A DNA stretch of 64,000 bases from Silene latifolia. Lineage: Eukaryota > Streptophyta > Magnoliopsida > Caryophyllales > Caryophyllaceae. Positions within the stretch are counted from its first letter, which is position 1. Each line of letters starts with the position of its first letter. Location of the stretch: the NCBI RefSeq assembly GCF_048544455.1, contig NC_133536.1, positions 196,047,325 to 196,111,324 on the forward strand, given 5' to 3'. A program made the position numbers and the translations under genes. Below are positions 1 to 12,689 of this stretch, piece by piece. The notes under the pieces are model-generated. The model made no database searches, had not been told where the DNA came from, and worked only from the letters and a program-made list of their open reading frames with translations.

Positions 1-2700
1 TAAAAAATGCTATCATTAGAGTATAGATTTCATATTATTTGCACATTATAGATTGTTTTAAAGAGCTCTTAAGATTTTCTATCATTATCTACGATATGAT
101 ATAAAAAATAAAACTAAAATTTTTACTAATAGAGCGTTAATGAGTCGTTATATGTACGATGTAGAGATTTTTATTTAATGATCGAGATTAAGTGGTTTTA
201 CCTTCAAAGAAAAATAATATGTATACAATAGTGATTTTTTTAATAAGAGACATGTATTTCTTGGTATGTTATATCTTTCACATTGAAAAATAATGTAGGC
301 ATGATGAACATAATACGCCTAAATAATTAAATTATATATCTCACATTGAAATAATAGCATACGGTAAGGTGATTCTATAAATATAAATAGGAGGCATCCT
401 TGAAACTTAAGTATTAACCCAAAATTTTAAGGTAAAATAGAAGAACATTTCATTCAATCATCGTCTCATTACACTATAACAATAAGGAGCAATACTAATT
501 ATTTAGAATTACACATACAATTGTTCATCATTAAACTATTACAAAATATTACAAGTAATACAATATGTAGAAGTTGTGTAGAAGTGAGCTAGATAACCCG
601 TCCACGAGACCACGAGTTAGTTAAATATGTAGAAGTTGTGTAACTGATGTGTATTTCATTAATTAACAATAACGTACATATATAGGAGAGGCAATACAAT
701 AACCTAAAGATACAAAAATTCTAGGGCAAGCAAAGTATACAAAATACAATAGGCTGGCATCTGTTCGTCCCCTCCCACCTCATAAGGCCATAAGTCCATT
801 CTATAAATATAAAAGATATGTACTTTTTAGTATGTTATATGTCCCACATTGAAAAATAATGTAAGTGTGGTGAATATATTATGTATAAATAATAGAACTG
901 TCTCATACATATACATTTTCTATATTATATAAAAGTGATGTTTATAATTTTGATATCAAAACTTTATATTTCATTTGACAAATAAGTATCGTATGAAAAT
1001 TATATAATTAGATTGGGACAAAAAAATGTTATCATTAGAGTGTAGATTGTATTGTATTGTATTGTATTGTATTTTCTCATTATTAAATCGGGTTGATGTC
1101 AAAGTAGGTGCATAAAAAATGGTGTACTTAGTATGTTATTTGTCCTACATTGAAAAGTAATGCAAGTGTGGTGAATATACTATATGTATATAAATATTAG
1201 AATTGACCCACATCGGAAGATTACCATAAGGCAGGGTGATCTTATGATTATAAATAGAAGTCATAACCCAAAATCTTTTGATTCTCTTAAGTATTGTCGG
1301 AGAGAGCTCTTCAAAGAGTTTGTATTACTGTCTCTACAATAATGATTTCTAACCTAAGTTAATCTTTGGAAAATCTTTTAGTTATTATAATATATACTCT
1401 GTATTTCTTATTTTATATTCAAGTGATGTTTCTAATTTTTATATAAAAACTTTTACATTTCATTTGGCAAAATAATGTCGGTAAAAAAATTATGAAAATA
1501 ATATTAGTAGATTCATGGTAAGAAATGCTATCATTAGAGTATATATAGATTTCATATAATTTGCACATATTAAAGATGGTGTATTTCATAGTATGTTATA
1601 TGTCTCACATTGAAAAATAATATAGGTGTGATAAATATACTACATATAAAAAATAGAATTTTCTCACATCGAAATATAGCATAAGGTGGGTGATTCTATG
1701 ATTATAAATAGTAGGCATCCTTGGAACTTAGGCATCAACCCAAAATCTTTTGAGTCTTTTAAGTATTGTCTTAGAGAGCTCTTAAAAGATTATATCATTA
1801 TATTTTCTACATATAGATTTTATATGTCTCATATTGAAAAATAATATAGGTGTGGTAAATATACTACTTTTAAATAATATAATTAGAATTGTGTTAAAAA
1901 AAAATTTTATCATTAGAGTATAGGTTCCTATCATTTGCACATATTTTAATTATGATAAAAAAAATAGAAAATAAACGTCCATGGTAGCATGTGTAATCTA
2001 TCAAAGTTCAAGGTTACCATGAGAAATTTCCAATATTATAATGATATAGTTAATTAAATTTTCATTTAAAAGAGAGAGATATCCGTACCAACAAAATAAT
2101 AAATGGGGTATTATTTTTTAATTGTTATTTTATTGCCACGGCATCAAACATAACGTCCATTTAACAGCCTTTACATTAGGGGGTACCATGGGTAAAAAAA
2201 TGGAACCTCAAGGGTACCATAGGCAGATTCTTAAAAGTAGGGGTAACATGAAAAATCTGACAAAATTAAGGGGTACCACGGGAAATTTCCATATCTCAAT
2301 TATGTTAAATTTTTTTTGAAGAAAAACAACGTACAAATATTAATGGAGAGTACTTGATCATATTATTAAATTTAAATATAACTATTAGATATAATGAGTA
2401 GCAATTGTCTGTATTCGGTATTCGAGATCTGGTTGGATGTCGAACTAAGTGCAAAAAAGATGGTGTAATTCTGAATATGTTATTTGTCCCACATTGAAAA
2501 ACAATGCAGGTTTGATGAATATATATTACGTATAAATAGTAGAATTGTCCCACATCAGAAAAAAAAATCCAAGTTTTGTGAATATATTACTTATAAATAG
2601 CAGAATTGTCCCACATCGAAAGATTATTATAAGGTGGGGTGATTATATGATTATAAATAAGAGTTAACCCACGTATATATTAATCTTTTATTTTTTTTGA
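1..2700. repeat. Cluster of related 200-500 bp repeats
   Basis: At least four imperfect copies of a unit follow each other, beginning near 1, 1014, 1517 and 1893, with a further diverged copy at about 2330-2670. Each starts with 'atcattagagtatag', runs through 'tatgttatatgtcccac' and 'attgaaaaataatg', then a second 'cccacatcgaaa' block, then 'gattataaatag' (TATA-box-like), and often 'tcttttgagtcttttaag'. An inverted copy lies at about 3290-3533 and continues after 16491. The unit could be a non-autonomous LTR-type promoter repeat or Helitron filler; I do not recognise the family. No coding potential is visible. Confidence 0.7.
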
Positions 2701-2799
2701 AAGAGATATTTTAATAATATGTAAACAAGTCATAAGACATAGAATGTAAATATTAAACCCTTATAAAGTTTTTTTTTTGCATTATAAATAAGTTAATTA

Positions 2800-2830
2800 C
2801 TCTGTTGCAACGCACGAGCATTCAAACTAG
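2800..2830 (+). mobile_element. Probable Helitron 3' terminus
   Basis: A weak hairpin (gttgcaacgcac region) is followed by 'attcaaactag' and then T. This resembles the 3' ends of the better Helitrons in this window (hairpin, short spacer, CTAG, host T). The 5' end is not identified and may lie off the left edge or within the repeat cluster. Confidence 0.4.
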
Positions 2831-2831
2831 T

Positions 2832-3001
2832 AATAATATTAAGAATAAGAAAAAGAAGTTAAGTTTGGGAAGATTTTCAACATTATATCACTAATTATGG
2901 TAAATATGAGTTTTATCTCTAATTTGTCATAATATATTCTCAACAAACCTTCCCTAATTAGTTTATTATCATGTGCCATAAGGGCACATGTTAGAAAATC
3001 C

Positions 3002-3039
<38 letters not shown>

Positions 3040-3290
3040 TAATCTTCTAATTACTTATACATAGAGTTCATTTTTATGTTCTTTCTTTCACAAAGCACAT
3101 GTAATGTATACTCCTATGATCATCTTATTGCTAACATTCCACCGTAAAGGCGTAAAAAATAAACCCGTCTATGTTTTTTGCCACTATAAGAAAACATGCA
3201 ATTTATTGACAACAAAATTATAGTTTCTTAAATTTTAATTTTAAGCGTTAATAATAGAAACTCTTAAGAGCTTTCTTTCACAATAGTTAA
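2832..3290. other. Non-coding stretch with a TAA microsatellite
   Basis: AT-rich sequence without a convincing gene. A perfect (taa)n microsatellite of about 12 units lies at about 3003-3040. Confidence 0.6.
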
Positions 3291-4991
3291 GTAACTCAAA
3301 AGATTTTGGCTGGATTCTCAAGTGTCAAGGATAACTTATGTTTATAATCATAAGATCACCCTACCTTATGCATGTTAATCTTTCAATGTGGGGCAAATCT
3401 ATTATTTATACGTAATATATTCATAACACCTCAATTATTTTTCAATATGGGGCAAATAACATACTAATAAATACACCATCTTTTTCACACCTAGCTCGAC
3501 ATCCAACCCAAATCCCAAAATACGGTCAATTACCACTACTACAAAAAATCCCTAAGAGACCGGTTGAAAATGGCCTAAGAAACCGGATTACAACCGGTCT
3601 ATATCTTATTGGTGTTTTAGCTTAAGAGACCGGCTGAGAAGGTGGTCTCTTTGGTGAAATTGAAAGACCAGTTATTACCCAAAACCGGTCTCTTTGCTCT
3701 ACTTAAAACACTGGTTGTTGGTTATAACCGGTCTCTTTGAGCGGTCATAAAAGATCCGTTTCACAAACGGACCGGTCTCTTATTTATTAACTAAAATAAA
3801 AAAAATACCATTCAAAAAAATTAAAAACAATAAAATTTCAATCAAAAATTACAATTACTAAAAATATTAAAATTTCAAATTACATTATCGCCATCAACTA
3901 TCGGAGTCGATCAATTTCAAAGTTATATTTGGTTTCAAATAAACTGATACTTCATATATATAATTATAAAACAAATAAATTAAACAAAATAAAAAACCCT
4001 CTAAGTTGACTACGTCGTCGGAATATATAACTTGTACTCGAACTCAAATCCAATACAATGGCCTCGCTCCTGTACAAAGGGGGGAATACAAGTATTAAAA
4101 ACATCATTAGGTATGAAAGATGAAAAAGAAAAAGTTTCCTCCATAATACCCAAAGAATACCATCAATAAAATTAAAAACCAGTAATGTCGTAGTCTCAGA
4201 TCATCGTCGGTTGCTTAAATTCTTGTATAATATTACTCTCTTAAATGTTGTTTAAGATATGATAAAATCAAATAGTAGTATAGCTAATAGTCTAGCAGTG
4301 TAATGCGGCTTGGAACGAACTAGTATAGCAAATAGTATGGCAAATAATATGAAATCTAGCCATTAACATATCATAAAAAAAAAACTAAAGTTAAAAAATA
4401 AAATTAATAAATTAATTACCAAACACTTCATCAAATGTTTACACCATTCAACTATGAAGATCTAAACATCACACGAGATACCAAAATGGGTGAAACAATT
4501 GTTATTAGAAAATCCACCATTAATTTCAAAACCATAATAAAAACTAAACAAGAATCCGGTGAGTAAGAACACGGACCTCCCACTCGGACCCAAGAAATGA
4601 ATCGGGCCTAAAACCCTAGACTGAGGTGACTCGGTGCAGGTTAAGGAATAGGTCCGAGATGGAGAACTTGGTGCAGGTTTGAGGGATCGGTTCCTCAATT
4701 AAATGAATTCCATTGTCTCAGATGCACGCAGTTGATATAAAATACAGTGGAAGAAAAAATGGCGGCCAAATGCATATTCGAGTTTCTTAATTTTTTTTTA
4801 CCTAAAGATGAATTAGAAAGAGATGAATTAAAGAAGATGATTAATTAAAAAAAGATGGATTAGGGAATAAAATGAATAATTGTGGTAACATTTTCTTAAT
4901 TTTTTGTTGTATATCCCACGATCCCACAGATTAATAATCGTGGACAAATTAGGGAAGAAAAGATATAGGCCTTTATTGGGCTTTATCAATA

Positions 4992-6822
4992 TCTATCTAT
5001 CTATATTATTAAAGGAAGCTTTTTTCGAGCGATATTAGAGTCTCCAAATTGTTAAAAAGTCTAATGCTTACATGCTACTTTATACAAGATAAAAATTGGA
5101 AAAGAAGATAAAAATTGGAAAAGATTATGGGAAAAAAATTCAGTTATTATTAAAAGTAATGCCTACTACAAAGTTAGCATAGTACGGAGTTCCGTTTTAT
5201 TAAAAAATTATGGGAAAAAATTCAGTTATTATTAAAATTAGGAAAAATTACAAATAACCACCACGTATTTGCGTATTTTTACAAATTACCACCATGTATT
5301 TGTTTTTTTACAAATAACCCCCACACTTTCACGTATATTCCCCAAACACCACCGTATATTTGACCCGGGACTCATTTCTCATATTTTCCGACTCCTTAAT
5401 TAACGGTTTATCTGAAATACCCATATTACCCTCGTGTTTTTCTGAAAATTCAACTAATAATCAATCCAACCCATATGTTTCTATGGAAATTCAATCTTCA
5501 TCTTCTTCAACTACTTCTTCATAATTATAATTCCAACTATTAATTATTATTATCATTTTTAATCAACATTATTCAAAAATCTCTCACTACTTTCTCTTTA
5601 GTTCATCAATGGAGGAAACCTTCATACCTCCATTGATACACAAACAACAACATCCAGCAAAATCCTTATCTAATACCAATATTAATACTCAATTGATTCG
5701 TTGAATTCTAATCAAAACGTTTCTTCAAATTGGACTATTTTTAAGTGATCTGTTTATTTCGTTAAGACCATTCACAATCTGATTTTTTTTCGGTGTCGAA
5801 AACCCCGCCATCGTCGTCTTCTTCGGGGAGTTATGTGGTTCGGGGAGATGGGTCGGGGGTGTCTACTGCGATGTTGAAGGCAGCGTTGTTTGGGTCGGAA
5901 TCTGGGTTGTTTTATCCGGGTAGAGCGAATAAATGGTCGGAAAACAATTGTGCAAACATAAATTCAGAATAGGAAAGCTCTGCCAAAAATTGTACAAGCT
6001 TGATTGCAATTGAATTGATAAAATTGTACAAACTTGATTGCAATTGAATTGATTTTTGGTGTTGGAATATTTTGGGCTCAACAATTTGGGAAAGTAGAAA
6101 AATAGCCATAAAGGAGTAAAGAAGTACGGAGTATGAAGTTTGGATGTTTGGTGCCTATTACTAATGGTGAAAGAAATATCGAGTGACTTAGAAAAATTGA
6201 TTGAACAATGAAGTTGATTGTGGGAAATTGATCGATAAAATTAGGGATTTACTGATTTAGGGAATTGGGAACTTAGGGTTTGTGAGAAATAAGGGAGTAT
6301 TATCATTTGTCCTTCCTTTTAAGTATGTCGAAAGTTTATGGAATCAAACACACGAGTTTTGTTACCTTTAGGAGAATGCTAGCCTAACAAATCAGTGTCC
6401 TTGAAACTCCACTCAATTTGGTAAAGACAATAATATTACGAATAAAGTTCTCAAGAAGAGATCAACTCATTTTATTTTATTTTTTGAGGGAGATCAACCC
6501 TCTTGGAGTTTTATTACTACATACCAAAAAGTTAGGACTAAAACTATCAACGTATGGCTTAAGATGAATCTTTTTATTTGTGTTAGTTTCATCTCTCTTA
6601 TCTAACATAATAAATATTAATACAATATTAATAATACCATTAATCAAGGCTCTAATAAGATTATGTTTTATTTGTAATTAGTTGATTAAAATAGTAATCT
6701 CATATTGGAGTAGTACACCAAGTATCATATAGTTTTGTTTGTGAAAACATTTATTAGTTATGACATTATACACGACAGATGATTACAAATAGGCCCGTGC
6801 ATCGCACGGCCATTAAATCTAG
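4992..6822 (+). mobile_element. Helitron 1
   Basis: The 5' end reads TC..tatattattaaaggaag within a short 'tatc' repeat, so the exact TC is ambiguous (4992, 4996 or 5000). The 3' end has the hairpin 'gcccgtgcatcgcacggc', then 'cattaaatctag' and a host T. This is the classic plant Helitron layout: 5' TC, 3' hairpin plus CTRR, insertion between A and T. There is no Rep/helicase, so it is non-autonomous, about 1.83 kb. It carries a GC-richer exon-like stretch at about 5790-5945. A second, uncoded repeat at 5250-5400 has 'aaattaccaccatgtatttg' type blocks. Confidence 0.65.
5790..5945 (+). pseudogene. Exon-like captured fragment, unrecognised
   Basis: Inside Helitron 1 is a stretch much richer in GC than its surroundings. 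It stays open in the frame that reads SVSKTPPSSSSSG, then SYVVRGDGSGVST, then AMLKAALFGSESGLF. The serine/glycine-rich plant-like composition suggests a host exon picked up by the Helitron. I do not recognise the parent gene. It has no start codon of its own and fades into AT-rich sequence on the right. Confidence 0.35.
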
Positions 6823-7029
6823 TCTAGTATATATATATATAAAAGAGGTTTTTTTCAGGCAATTCTAGAGACTCCAACTTTTTTAAAACACGATTTTTAT
6901 TTTTAATAATAAACTCAGTTGAAGATAATTAATGATTTTTATTTTTAATAATAAACTCAGCTGAAGATAATTATTTTGAGCTAATCAACTAATCAAATAA
7001 AAGATATAGTAAATTACAAAAAAAGATAA

Positions 7030-7264
7030 TAATATGATCAACGAATCTCACGCACCAAATCCCTCCTCCAACGGCTCTTTGTGTATAATGCTAACAATAT
7101 ATCTTTCCCTCATTTGGAATATCTTGTACATATTAGTTGACTTTTGGTAGCTATATATATATATATGTATATTCTATTCATGTAAGGACACAATTGATTG
7201 AATAATATAATCTTCCATTCTCTTATGCGTAATATTCTACCTACTGCTACTGCAATTCATAATA
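7030..7264 (+). repeat. Copia 5' LTR
   Basis: 235 bp, starting 'taatatgatca' and ending 'attcataata'. The boundary is set by the 'gataa' duplication outside and by the primer-binding site immediately inside. Confidence 0.9.
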
Positions 7265-7275
7265 TGGTATCAGAA
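7265..7275 (+). other. Copia primer-binding site (initiator tRNA-Met)
   Basis: 'tggtatcagaa' directly follows the LTR and matches the usual plant Copia site complementary to the 3' end of initiator methionine tRNA in its first ten bases. Confidence 0.85.
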
Positions 7276-7337
7276 TACAGGAAACTTTTATAATTTTTTT
7301 CATCCTTTTCTTCAATCTTATTCGTTCTCTTCCAATC

Positions 7338-10300
7338 ATGACAAATTCCACACAACAATCTTCATCAAACACCTCTTCCGTGGTCTCGATTGTTCAAGTC
7401 GAGAATCCGGGAACCAAGATCTCACATATCATATTCAATGGCAACAATTATGACGAATGGTCTCGTGCTTTCCGTCTCGCCCTTCTCGCAAAAGATAAGA
7501 TGGGTTATATCGACGGGTCTATTGTCAAACCATCGAGACTGCGGATGACTTCAAAATTTGGCGCTCTACCAATGCCCTAGTCACGGCTTGGATTTACGCC
7601 ACCATCGAGGTCGACTTAGCAAAATCGATCTCTTATCGTCCTGAAGCCAAACAGGTTTGGGACAATATCAGACAACGATTCAACCAAGACAACGAGGCCC
7701 GTATATATCGCCTCAAGACAGCCATTACCACATGTCGACAGGCTCCCACCGAGTCTATCATGACGTATTACGGTCGCCTTACCAGTTTGTGGGACGAATT
7801 GATGGAGCACGACGCAGTTCCCTCTTGCTCGTGCAAAACCTGTCCGTGTGATTGGGTAAGTATTTTTGATACTCGTCGTGAAAAAGATCGGGTACGTGAT
7901 TTTTTAATGGGTTTAGATGATCGATTCGATAATGCTCGTTCTCAAATTCTTGGCATCACCCCCCTTCCCAATCTTAATATTGTCTATAACCGGTTACTTC
8001 AAGAAGAAGGGGTCCGGTCTTTATCGAAACAGGTGACTGACACTCGTCCCGAACCGATGGCCTTCGCTGCCAAGGCCAATCATGGCTCAAAATCAGTACA
8101 GGGAGGGGGTAGGGATTCTGATCGTACACCAAACTCTAATCATTCACATAATAATAATCCAAATAGACCATACTGCATTGTGTGTAAAAAGCATGGCCAC
8201 TATCTACGTACTTGCTTTCGGGTTACGGGAAATTGGCCCGACTATTGGGGAGATCGACCCCGTGATCGAGTCTATATTGACCCGAATGCGACGGACCTAA
8301 GTCAGGCCGTCTTTGTTCCTGATCCTCGTCGAACCAAGCAGGCAGGCAGCACACTCAATTCGGCTGGCACAATTCCTCGTGCTAATATGGCTGCTGCCAA
8401 CGGCTCCTCAAATGGTAATGGTGCTTCTACCTCTCGCTCTTCTCTTAACAATTTTGACAGGATCGATTTCAATACTCTTGATGCTCGGGAGCTCGAAGAA
8501 ATAAGTCAAATGTGGAAGAATCGTAAAACAGAGAATAATGATCGTCTCAGTGGTAACTTTTCTACTCACTCTTGGATTATCGACACCGGTGCTTCGCACC
8601 ATATGTCGGGTTGTCTTTCTCATTTTAGCAATTTACATTTTATTCGGCCTTTATCTGTCGGCCTACCTAATGGAGACGTGGCCATCGCCAATCGTAGTGG
8701 CGATATTCATCTTTCCCCTCGTCTTATTTTACGTAATGTCTTATACGCTGAAAATTTACAATGTAATTTAATTTCTGTTTCCAACTTATTACTAGATACC
8801 TCTCTCACTATACAATTTTCCCAACAACTTTGTTTAATACAGGACCGTACCTCGAAGATGGTGATTGGTGCGGGTGAACAAAGTGAGGGGCTCTATTTCT
8901 TGAAGGGCGTTCGGAATGACAAGGTACATGCGCATACCATTGGCAATCTTGACACCCTTGAACTTTGGCATCGTCGTTTGGGGCATCCATCCTCCAACAT
9001 TTCTCGTTTTCTTCCTTTTATTAATAAAGCAAACTCTTCTCATTCAAATTTTTATAGCAAACATTGTGACATTTGTATTCGCGCCAAGCAAACTCGCGCC
9101 CCCTTTCCCTTAAGCTCAAACACTGCTGCTAATATTTTTGACCTTTTACATTGTGATTTATGGGGTCCATATTCCGAGAATGCGTCATGTGGGTCAAAAT
9201 ATTTTCTTACTTTAGTTGACGATTTTTCTCGCTCTACTTGGGTCTATTTATTGCGTCGTAAAAGTGACACTCAACAAACTCTCCTAAATTTTTTTGCTAT
9301 GATTGAGCGACAATTTCATAAACAAATCAAAATTCTTAGAAGCGACAATGGCACGGAATTCCATTGTCTTGACAATTTTTTTCGGCAAAATGGTATTATT
9401 TTTCAAACCTCTAATGTTGACACCCCCCAACAAAATGGCCGAGTCGAACGGAAACATCGTCATATTTTAAATGTTGCTCGTGCCCTCCTTTTTCAAGCAA
9501 GTCTACCTATTCGGTTTTGGGGGGAGTGCATTTTAGGTGCCGTTTACCTTCTTAATCGTACCCCATCTACTATTCACAATGGTAAGACCCCGTATGAGAT
9601 GTTATTTAACGAACCCCCGCCCATGTCCCATATCCGAACTTTTGGGTGTCTATGCTATGCGAGAAACATAAACCGTTCCCATGACAAATTCGCCCCTCGT
9701 GGTCGAAAATGCGTGTTCCTCGGCTACCCCTTTGGTAAAAAGGGATGGCTAGTCTACGATTTAGATACGGGTATCTATTTTTCTTCACGAGATGTCATTT
9801 TTATCGAACACGAGTTCCCATATCAATCTCTCAATCTTCACGACACACCATCCACACCCAACTCCTTCCTCGATGACACTTTTACACCAATCGAACATGT
9901 CATCATTTCCACACCTCCGCCCATCAATACCAATACCTCCACATCCACAACCGGCTCCACATCAGCCGCCACACCCAACTCAACAACCGAGGACACACCC
10001 GACTCAACACCCGAGGACACACCAGACAATCATCCCACCTCCTCGCCCTCGGTGACACACACTACACCCTCCTCTCAACCTCAGCCAACGACCACAACCG
10101 AGCCCATGGGAAAGGGCCACCGTCCTAAAATCCCAAACACCCGCCTGTCTGGTTACGTTCGCCCTCCCATAGGCCCCTCTACTCAACTTGTCTCCGCATC
10201 ATCATCTTCATCAGGTACTCGATATCCTCTCTCCAATTTTCTTAAGTATGATAAATTTTCATCTAACCATCGACTTTTTCTAGCGGCCGTGACCGACAAT

Positions 10301-11839
10301 CACGAGCCAAACTCTTTTAAAGAAGCTATGCAGGTACCACAATGGCGCGAGGCAATGCAAAGTGAGATCGATGCTCTCGAACGCAACAACACGTGGACCA
10401 TTGAACCTCTTCCGCCTCACAAAAACGCTATTGGTTCTAAGTGGGTCTACAAAATAAAGTATCACGCTGATGGTTCAATAGAGCGCTACAAAGCTCGTCT
10501 TGTCATCATGGGCAATCGTCAAATAGAAGGGGTTGATTTTCAAGAGACGTTTGCTCCTACTATCAAGATGGTCACCGTCCGTACTCTCTTGACCATCGCT
10601 GCCGCAAAGAATTGGGATGTCCATCAAATGGACGTTCACAATGCATTTCTTCATGGCGATCTTGAAGAGGAGGTTTACATGAAACCCCCACCAGGTTTTC
10701 TTTCCAATTTAAATGGCAAAGTCTGTCGCCTTCGAAAGTCTCTTTATGGACTTCGTCAAGCTCCCCGGTGCTGGTATGCTACGCTCGCTTCCGCTCTCAA
10801 ACAATATGGCTTTACCCAATTTCCCTATGACCACTCCCTTTTCTCCATCGTCAAACCCGAGGCCGAAATCCATGTTCTAGTCTACGTCGATGACCTAGTC
10901 ATATGTGGAAATAATTCAACTATGATTCAACAATTCAAAAATTACCTAAGTAATTGTTTCCACATGAAAGACCTAGGTCCCCTCAAATACTTCCTTGGTT
11001 TGGAAATTGCAAGAAACTCGAGTGGGATTTATGTCTCACAACGAAAATACACTTTAGACATCCTTCATGAAACCGGCCTTTCGGGCTCAAAACCCGCGTC
11101 CGTACCTATGGAACCCAATCACAATCTCCCAGAATCCGACTCACCTGTTCTCAAAGATGCTCAACCATATCGACGTCTTGTGGGTCGTCTCGTTTACCTC
11201 ACCATCACCAGGCCCGAGCTTACCTATTCGGTCCACATCCTAGCTCAGTTCATGAATTCTCCAAGACAAGATCATTGGCAAGCAGCCCTTCAAGTAGTGC
11301 GATATATAAAATCCAACCCCGGCCAAGGATTACTTTTTCGCTCCAATACTCACCTCCTTCTTCACGCCTATTGCGACTCTGACTATGCCGCATGTCCATC
11401 CAGTCGTCGTTCCCTCTCGACCTACATTGTCTTCCTCGGGAGTTCTCCAATTTCGTGGAAGACCAAGAAGCAAAATACGGTTTCCAAATCATCTGCTGAG
11501 GCCGAATATCGTGCCATGGCATATACCGTATGTGAACTCAAGTGGCTCAAAGGCCTTATTACCTCTCTCGGTATATCCCATCGCCCGCCCATTGCTCTTT
11601 CCTGTGACAATCAATCGGCTCTACACATTGCTCGCAATCCCGTCTTTCATGAACGCACCAAACACATTGAGGTGGATTGCCACTTTGTAAGGGACGAAAT
11701 TTTGAATGGGCTTATCAAACCGAACTATGTCCCTACCAAAGTACAATTGGCAGATATTTTTACGAAGGCCCTTGGGCGATCCTCGTTCGATGACCTTCTA
11801 TCCAAGTTAGGCGTAGTCAATTTACACGCCCCAACTTGA
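7338..11839 (+). CDS. Copia gag-pol coding region (fossil)
   Basis: The region starts with a gag-like MTNSTQQSSSNTSS leader and a gag domain. A CCHC zinc knuckle (CIVCKKHGHYLRTC) follows at about 8171-8215, then an aspartic protease (IIDTGASHH, about 8577). The integrase comes next, with an HHCC zinc finger (about 8968-9090) and a catalytic core (CDLWGP about 9153, RSDNGTEFH about 9340). The reverse transcriptase has YVDD at about 10884 and the RNase H has YCDSDYA at about 11370. It ends with the family-typical KHIEVDCHFVRD and ADIFTKALG. Treated as a virus-like element, it is close to intact with about one break. Confidence 0.93.
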
Positions 11840-11846
11840 GGGGGGG
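11838..11846 (+). other. Copia polypurine tract
   Basis: 'gagggggg' immediately precedes the 3' LTR, overlapping the end of the coding region, and is the expected site for plus-strand priming. Confidence 0.85.
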
Positions 11847-12077
11847 TAATATGATCAACGAATCTCACGCACCAAATCCCTCCTCCAACGGCTCTTTGTG
11901 TATAATGCTAACAATATATCTTTCCCTCATTTGGAATATCTTGTACATATTAGTTGACTTTTGGTAGCTATATATATATGTATATTCTATTCATGTAAGG
12001 ACACAATTGATTGAATAATATAATCTTCCATTCTCTTATGCGTAATATTCTACCTACTGCTACTGCAATTCATAATA
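11847..12077 (+). repeat. Copia 3' LTR
   Basis: 231 bp, identical by eye to the 5' LTR except for a TA run shorter by 4 bp. It is followed by the target duplication 'gataa' at 12078-12082. Confidence 0.9.
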
Positions 12078-12109
12078 GATAAAGATTGAGTTTTATTTTT
12101 GAATCCTAA

Positions 12110-12628
12110 CTAAAATTGAATCCTAACTAAGATAAATCTCCAAAGAATCATACATATATATATATACAACTTTGTTTTTAATTGCATGTGCAACGTCAAT
12201 CTCAATTCTTTCTGGTGAAGAGGACCACATCGTTGCACCACTAATAGCAAACCATTACAACGCCCTAAAATGAAGTATCCATGTGCAGCACCCGTTTTCT
12301 TAAATATACGACCGGTTTTTTCAAGAGTGTTTGCCTGAACAACTGTCAAAGAGCACCTCTTTTCTCTATTGCTGACCGAGTTCTTAAGGACTAAAAGTTT
12401 TTTATCCTTGTCGCAGTTAAGACGGCTATATTTAAGATGCAAGGATACGAAATAAGGATCATCAATAATGGAGCACCAATATTTACAAACGCACCTGAAT
12501 CGGACTAGGGATTTCGCTGGCAAATTTGTGAGAATTTGAGTCAGTACTTCTGGTGGCATGTATTTGGATTCAGACGGCGAGAAATTTGAGTTCAAGATTT
12601 TATGAGGTGATTTGCAATTTGTTGTCAT
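12110..12628 (-). pseudogene. F-box protein fragment
   Basis: From the first ATG (12628) the frame encodes about 172 aa. An F-box motif lies near the N-terminus: MPPEVLTQILTNLPAKSLVR, then FRCVCKYWCSIIDDPYFVSL. F-box proteins of this kind bind SKP1 in SCF ubiquitin ligases and normally continue for 350-400 aa with an F-box-associated domain. Here that part stops after RCNGLLLVV, and the last ~50 residues look unrelated and hydrophobic. The frame ends 27 bp from the Copia target duplication. The fragment sits inside the proposed Helitron 2 on the opposite strand, so it may be a captured piece rather than a resident gene. F-box identity is firm; function is not inferable. Confidence 0.75.
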
Positions 12629-12689
12629 TATTGTTTCCGGATCAATAAGTTTTGCATCGAACAGCAAGAAATTGATGAGGGACAAATTA

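Larger units (their letters stand above)
7030..12077 (+). mobile_element. Ty1/Copia LTR retrotransposon, young, nearly whole
   Basis: Two LTRs (7030-7264 and 11847-12077) flank a gag-pol region; the target duplication 'gataa' is at 7025-7029 and 12078-12082. The order gag, zinc knuckle, protease, integrase, reverse transcriptase, RNase H is Copia order. The LTRs differ, as far as I can see, only in the length of one TA microsatellite, so the insertion is very recent. The element looks almost whole, with about one break in its coding region. The LTRs begin TA and end TA rather than TG..CA. The short LTR is compatible with Retrofit/Ale-type Copia, but the lineage is not established. Confidence 0.95.

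Noticed and set aside
4462-4698. A 78-codon minus-strand frame inside the CACTA
   Set aside because: No family resemblance, no neighbours, and a length expected by chance.
9792-10055. Open frames overlapping the Copia region on both strands
   Set aside because: They are shadows of the gag-pol frame with biased serine/threonine/proline codons.
7035-12073. Copia LTR edges at TG..CA
   Set aside because: That reading gives a TAATA duplication, but TAATA also adjoins the internal LTR edges, so it belongs to the LTR itself. 'gataa' is the better duplication.
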